DNA of 64,000 nt from NCBI GenBank assembly GCA_963709555.1, contig CAVPWR010000008.1:868001-932000 (forward strand), given 5' to 3'. Both the position numbers and the translations under genes were made by a program. The notes under the pieces were generated by a model, which did no database searches, was not told the origin of the DNA, and saw only the letters and a program-made list of their open reading frames with translations. Each line of letters begins with the position of its first letter. The first letter of the stretch is position 1. Positions 62,678 through 64,000 of the stretch are shown here, piece by piece. This DNA comes from Sulfurisoma sp963709555. GTDB taxonomy: Bacteria > Pseudomonadota > Gammaproteobacteria > Burkholderiales > Rhodocyclaceae.

Positions 62678-63136
62678 TCAGGGTTCCTCGAAAAATCGTG
62701 GTTGCAGACGAATGGCCTGCGATTGGAGCGCAATTTGCTGCCAGGGTTCCCGCTGTCGGGTGAGCCGGCGCAGCAGCAGCCAGCCGACGCCAAGGCCCAG
62801 GACAAGTCCGCTCAGGGCGTGGCCGTCGCTCCCGCCCAGCCACATGCCGGCGGCCGCACCACCGATGCCCAGCGCCAGTGGCAACAAATAGGCGAGCAGC
62901 GCTGCCTTGAGCACGCCGCCATCCGGCAGCGACACCGTGACCGCGTCGCCGGGACGGGCACCGACGGTGTTCAAAAGTCGGTGCTGGCGGGACGGTGCGG
63001 AAAGTCCGAGCAGGCCGCTGCCGCAGCCGCCCTGCGACTTGCAGTTGCCGCAGCCGCCGCCGGCGCCGATCTCGACCCAGGCATAGTCGCCCTCGACTCG
63101 GGTGACGACGCCGGCACTGAGATTGGCCTCGCTCAT
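62678..63136 (-). CDS. rseC: SoxR-reducing system / sigma-E regulator RseC family protein
   Basis: This 152-residue inner-membrane protein has an N-terminal Cys-rich segment GGGCGNCKSQGGCGSG and two transmembrane helices (about 77-98 and 102-122). RseC positively modulates sigma-E and takes part in the Rsx/SoxR reducing system in E. coli. A diverged family A repeat (62973-62996) encodes SRQHRLLN after the Cys segment. The ATG overlaps the rseB stop by four bases. Confidence 0.9.
   Translation of the reverse strand: MSEANLSAGVVTRVEGDYAWVEIGAGGGCGNCKSQGGCGSGLLGLSAPSRQHRLLNTVGARPGDAVTVSLPDGGVLKAALLAYLLPLALGIGGAAAGMWLGGSDGHALSGLVLGLGVGWLLLRRLTRQREPWQQIALQSQAIRLQPRFFEEP
62973..62996 (-). repeat. 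Family A dispersed repeat inside rseC (sense)
   Basis: Minus-strand CCAGCACCGACTTTT (one mismatch) preceded by ACCGTCCCG; read in a third frame as SRQHRLL. Confidence 0.85.
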
Positions 63137-64000
63137 TTACGGCGCGCCTCGATGCCGTCGCCCAGGCGTTTCAACGTGACGTGCGGGACATCGCCCATGA
63201 CCACGACGAGGTACTCGCCGAGCAGTCGCTTGTAGACATTGACCGCGCCCATCTTGAAAAGCCCGGTCTCCGGCTGCGGGTCGGCGCTCGGGTCGATGAA
63301 AACCGATATGGCCGCCAGTCCGTCCGAAAACACCCAGTGCGTGCCGGGTAAAGCATCGGCACGTGCCTGGCGCTTCATGCCCGAAATCTTGCGAAAGCCC
63401 GGCAGCGTGGCGCGAAAATTCCAGACCCCCTCATCGGCCTTGGTGTCGGTGGCGCGCGACTGCTGCACACGCCAGTCGTGGGACTTCATCCGCGCCGCGG
63501 GCTTGATCGCCTCGCGGTCGATCGGTCCGCCGATGCGCAGTTCGGTGAAGGCGAAGGTTTCCAGCGCCTCGCCACGCTCGCCGATCAGGCTGGCCTTGAC
63601 CAGCAGGCCGGACTGGGCATCGACCCACCACTGATGCCCATAGCGCAGATCGTCGCGCGGCTCGATGAAGACGGACTGGGTATCGAGCCCCGCCACGCGC
63701 CCGGCCGCGCCCTTCTTCACCACGTAGTTTTCGCCGATGCCGCCGCCGAAGTTGACCGGCAGCAGCGCCGGGAAGCTACGCCGCGCCGGCCGCCGCTCGA
63801 CGATGATGGTACGGTGCTCCGGCAGGTAGCACTTGACCTCGTCGTTGATGCGCACGACCTCGCGCGGACTGCCGTCGAGCACCTCGATGCGCTCGGCCTC
63901 GCCGGCTGCGTCCACCAGGTGGGTGATGCGCGATGTTTCAGCGATGCTGCCGCTCTGATAGACGAAGGTGCCGGTGTAGTTAAGCTTCAGCGCTGCCTGG
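63133..64000 (-). CDS. rseB: Sigma-E regulatory protein MucB/RseB (N-terminus outside window)
   Basis: The minus strand is open to the window edge (289 codons before the stop). It begins in the typical RseB text LKLNYTGTFVYQSGS and RITHLVDAAGEAERIEVLDG, continues with CYLPEHRTIIVE and the C-terminal domain ending VVVMGDVPHVTLKRLGDGI. RseB binds RseA and outer-membrane signals in the periplasm to control sigma-E release. rpoE and rseA should lie beyond 64000. Confidence 0.92.
   Translation of the reverse strand, partial: QAALKLNYTGTFVYQSGSIAETSRITHLVDAAGEAERIEVLDGSPREVVRINDEVKCYLPEHRTIIVERRPARRSFPALLPVNFGGGIGENYVVKKGAAGRVAGLDTQSVFIEPRDDLRYGHQWWVDAQSGLLVKASLIGERGEALETFAFTELRIGGPIDREAIKPAARMKSHDWRVQQSRATDTKADEGVWNFRATLPGFRKISGMKRQARADALPGTHWVFSDGLAAISVFIDPSADPQPETGLFKMGAVNVYKRLLGEYLVVVMGDVPHVTLKRLGDGIEARRK

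Noticed and set aside
1..64000. CRISPR arrays, IS elements, prophage or rRNA genes
   Set aside because: No regularly spaced direct repeats, transposase or phage genes, or rRNA sequences were found; the repeats present are short dispersed or hairpin types.

Overview
The window is GC-rich chromosomal DNA from a betaproteobacterium. It is most likely a Rhodocyclales-type organism, inferred from gene order and protein flavour and not provable from the sequence alone. Supporting signs are the divergent TCA-cycle cluster (mdh-citE-like-acnB against gntR-sdhCDAB-sdhE-gltA-odhAB-lpd), the rseB-rseC-mucD-grx-lepA-lepB-DUF4845-rnc-era-recO-pdxJ-acpS-nagZ string, an earP/efp pair whose EF-P carries Arg32, and the pgsA-tRNA-Gly-tRNA-Cys-tRNA-Leu order. 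Coding density is very high and many neighbours overlap by ATGA or GTGA.

Layout. 1-2.9 kb: the N-terminal part of a DUF3369-type response regulator, a methionine gamma-lyase, and a ParE/antitoxin pair bracketed by two copies of the acnB 3' end plus a terminator repeat. 2.9-20.7 kb: the TCA cluster, controlled in the middle by a GntR/UTRA regulator with an obvious dyad operator, followed by zapE. 20.7-28.6 kb: signalling genes (dCache-HAMP protein, GGDEF-EAL sensor paired with a PhnD-like binding protein, zinc alcohol dehydrogenase, class III cyclase, MerR-like regulator). 28.6-40.6 kb: MFS transporter, tadA, an L,D-transpeptidase/GNAT fusion, selO, a second cyclase, a TANGO2-like NRDE protein, ygfZ, and the mltG-tmk-holB-tatD-ankyrin-hugZ run. 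40.6-44.2 kb: a candidate small RNA and an arsenic operon (arsR-arsC-acr3-thioredoxin-like-arsP). 44.4-53.4 kb: a giant AsmA-like DUF748 protein, DUF1178, three tRNAs, pgsA, uvrC, a uracil-DNA glycosylase, earP and efp. 53.4-64 kb: the housekeeping string ending in the sigma-E envelope-stress genes rseB/rseC/mucD, with rseB running off the end.

The most unusual content is repetitive. (1) A dispersed sequence, core CCAGCGCCGACTTTT usually preceded by GCCGTNYCG, occurs about 12 times in 64 kb on both strands. Ten of these lie inside genes, in five of six reading frames, where they seem to replace native codons; two sit next to terminator hairpins. This resembles an uptake-signal-like or other genome-wide short motif and is the best candidate for something undescribed. 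(2) A head-to-head pair of large inverted-repeat elements fills the sdhB-sdhE gap and supplies a ribosome-binding site plus ATG in frame with sdhE. (3) A third hairpin element sits between odhB and lpd and between lepA and lepB.

Eight otherwise well-conserved genes (acnB, sdhA, lpd, the GGDEF-EAL gene, the alcohol dehydrogenase, ygfZ, the UDG and earP) carry eleven single-base frameshifts, all of which read as one extra base. That looks like residual sequencing error rather than gene decay, and these genes are annotated here at their corrected extents.
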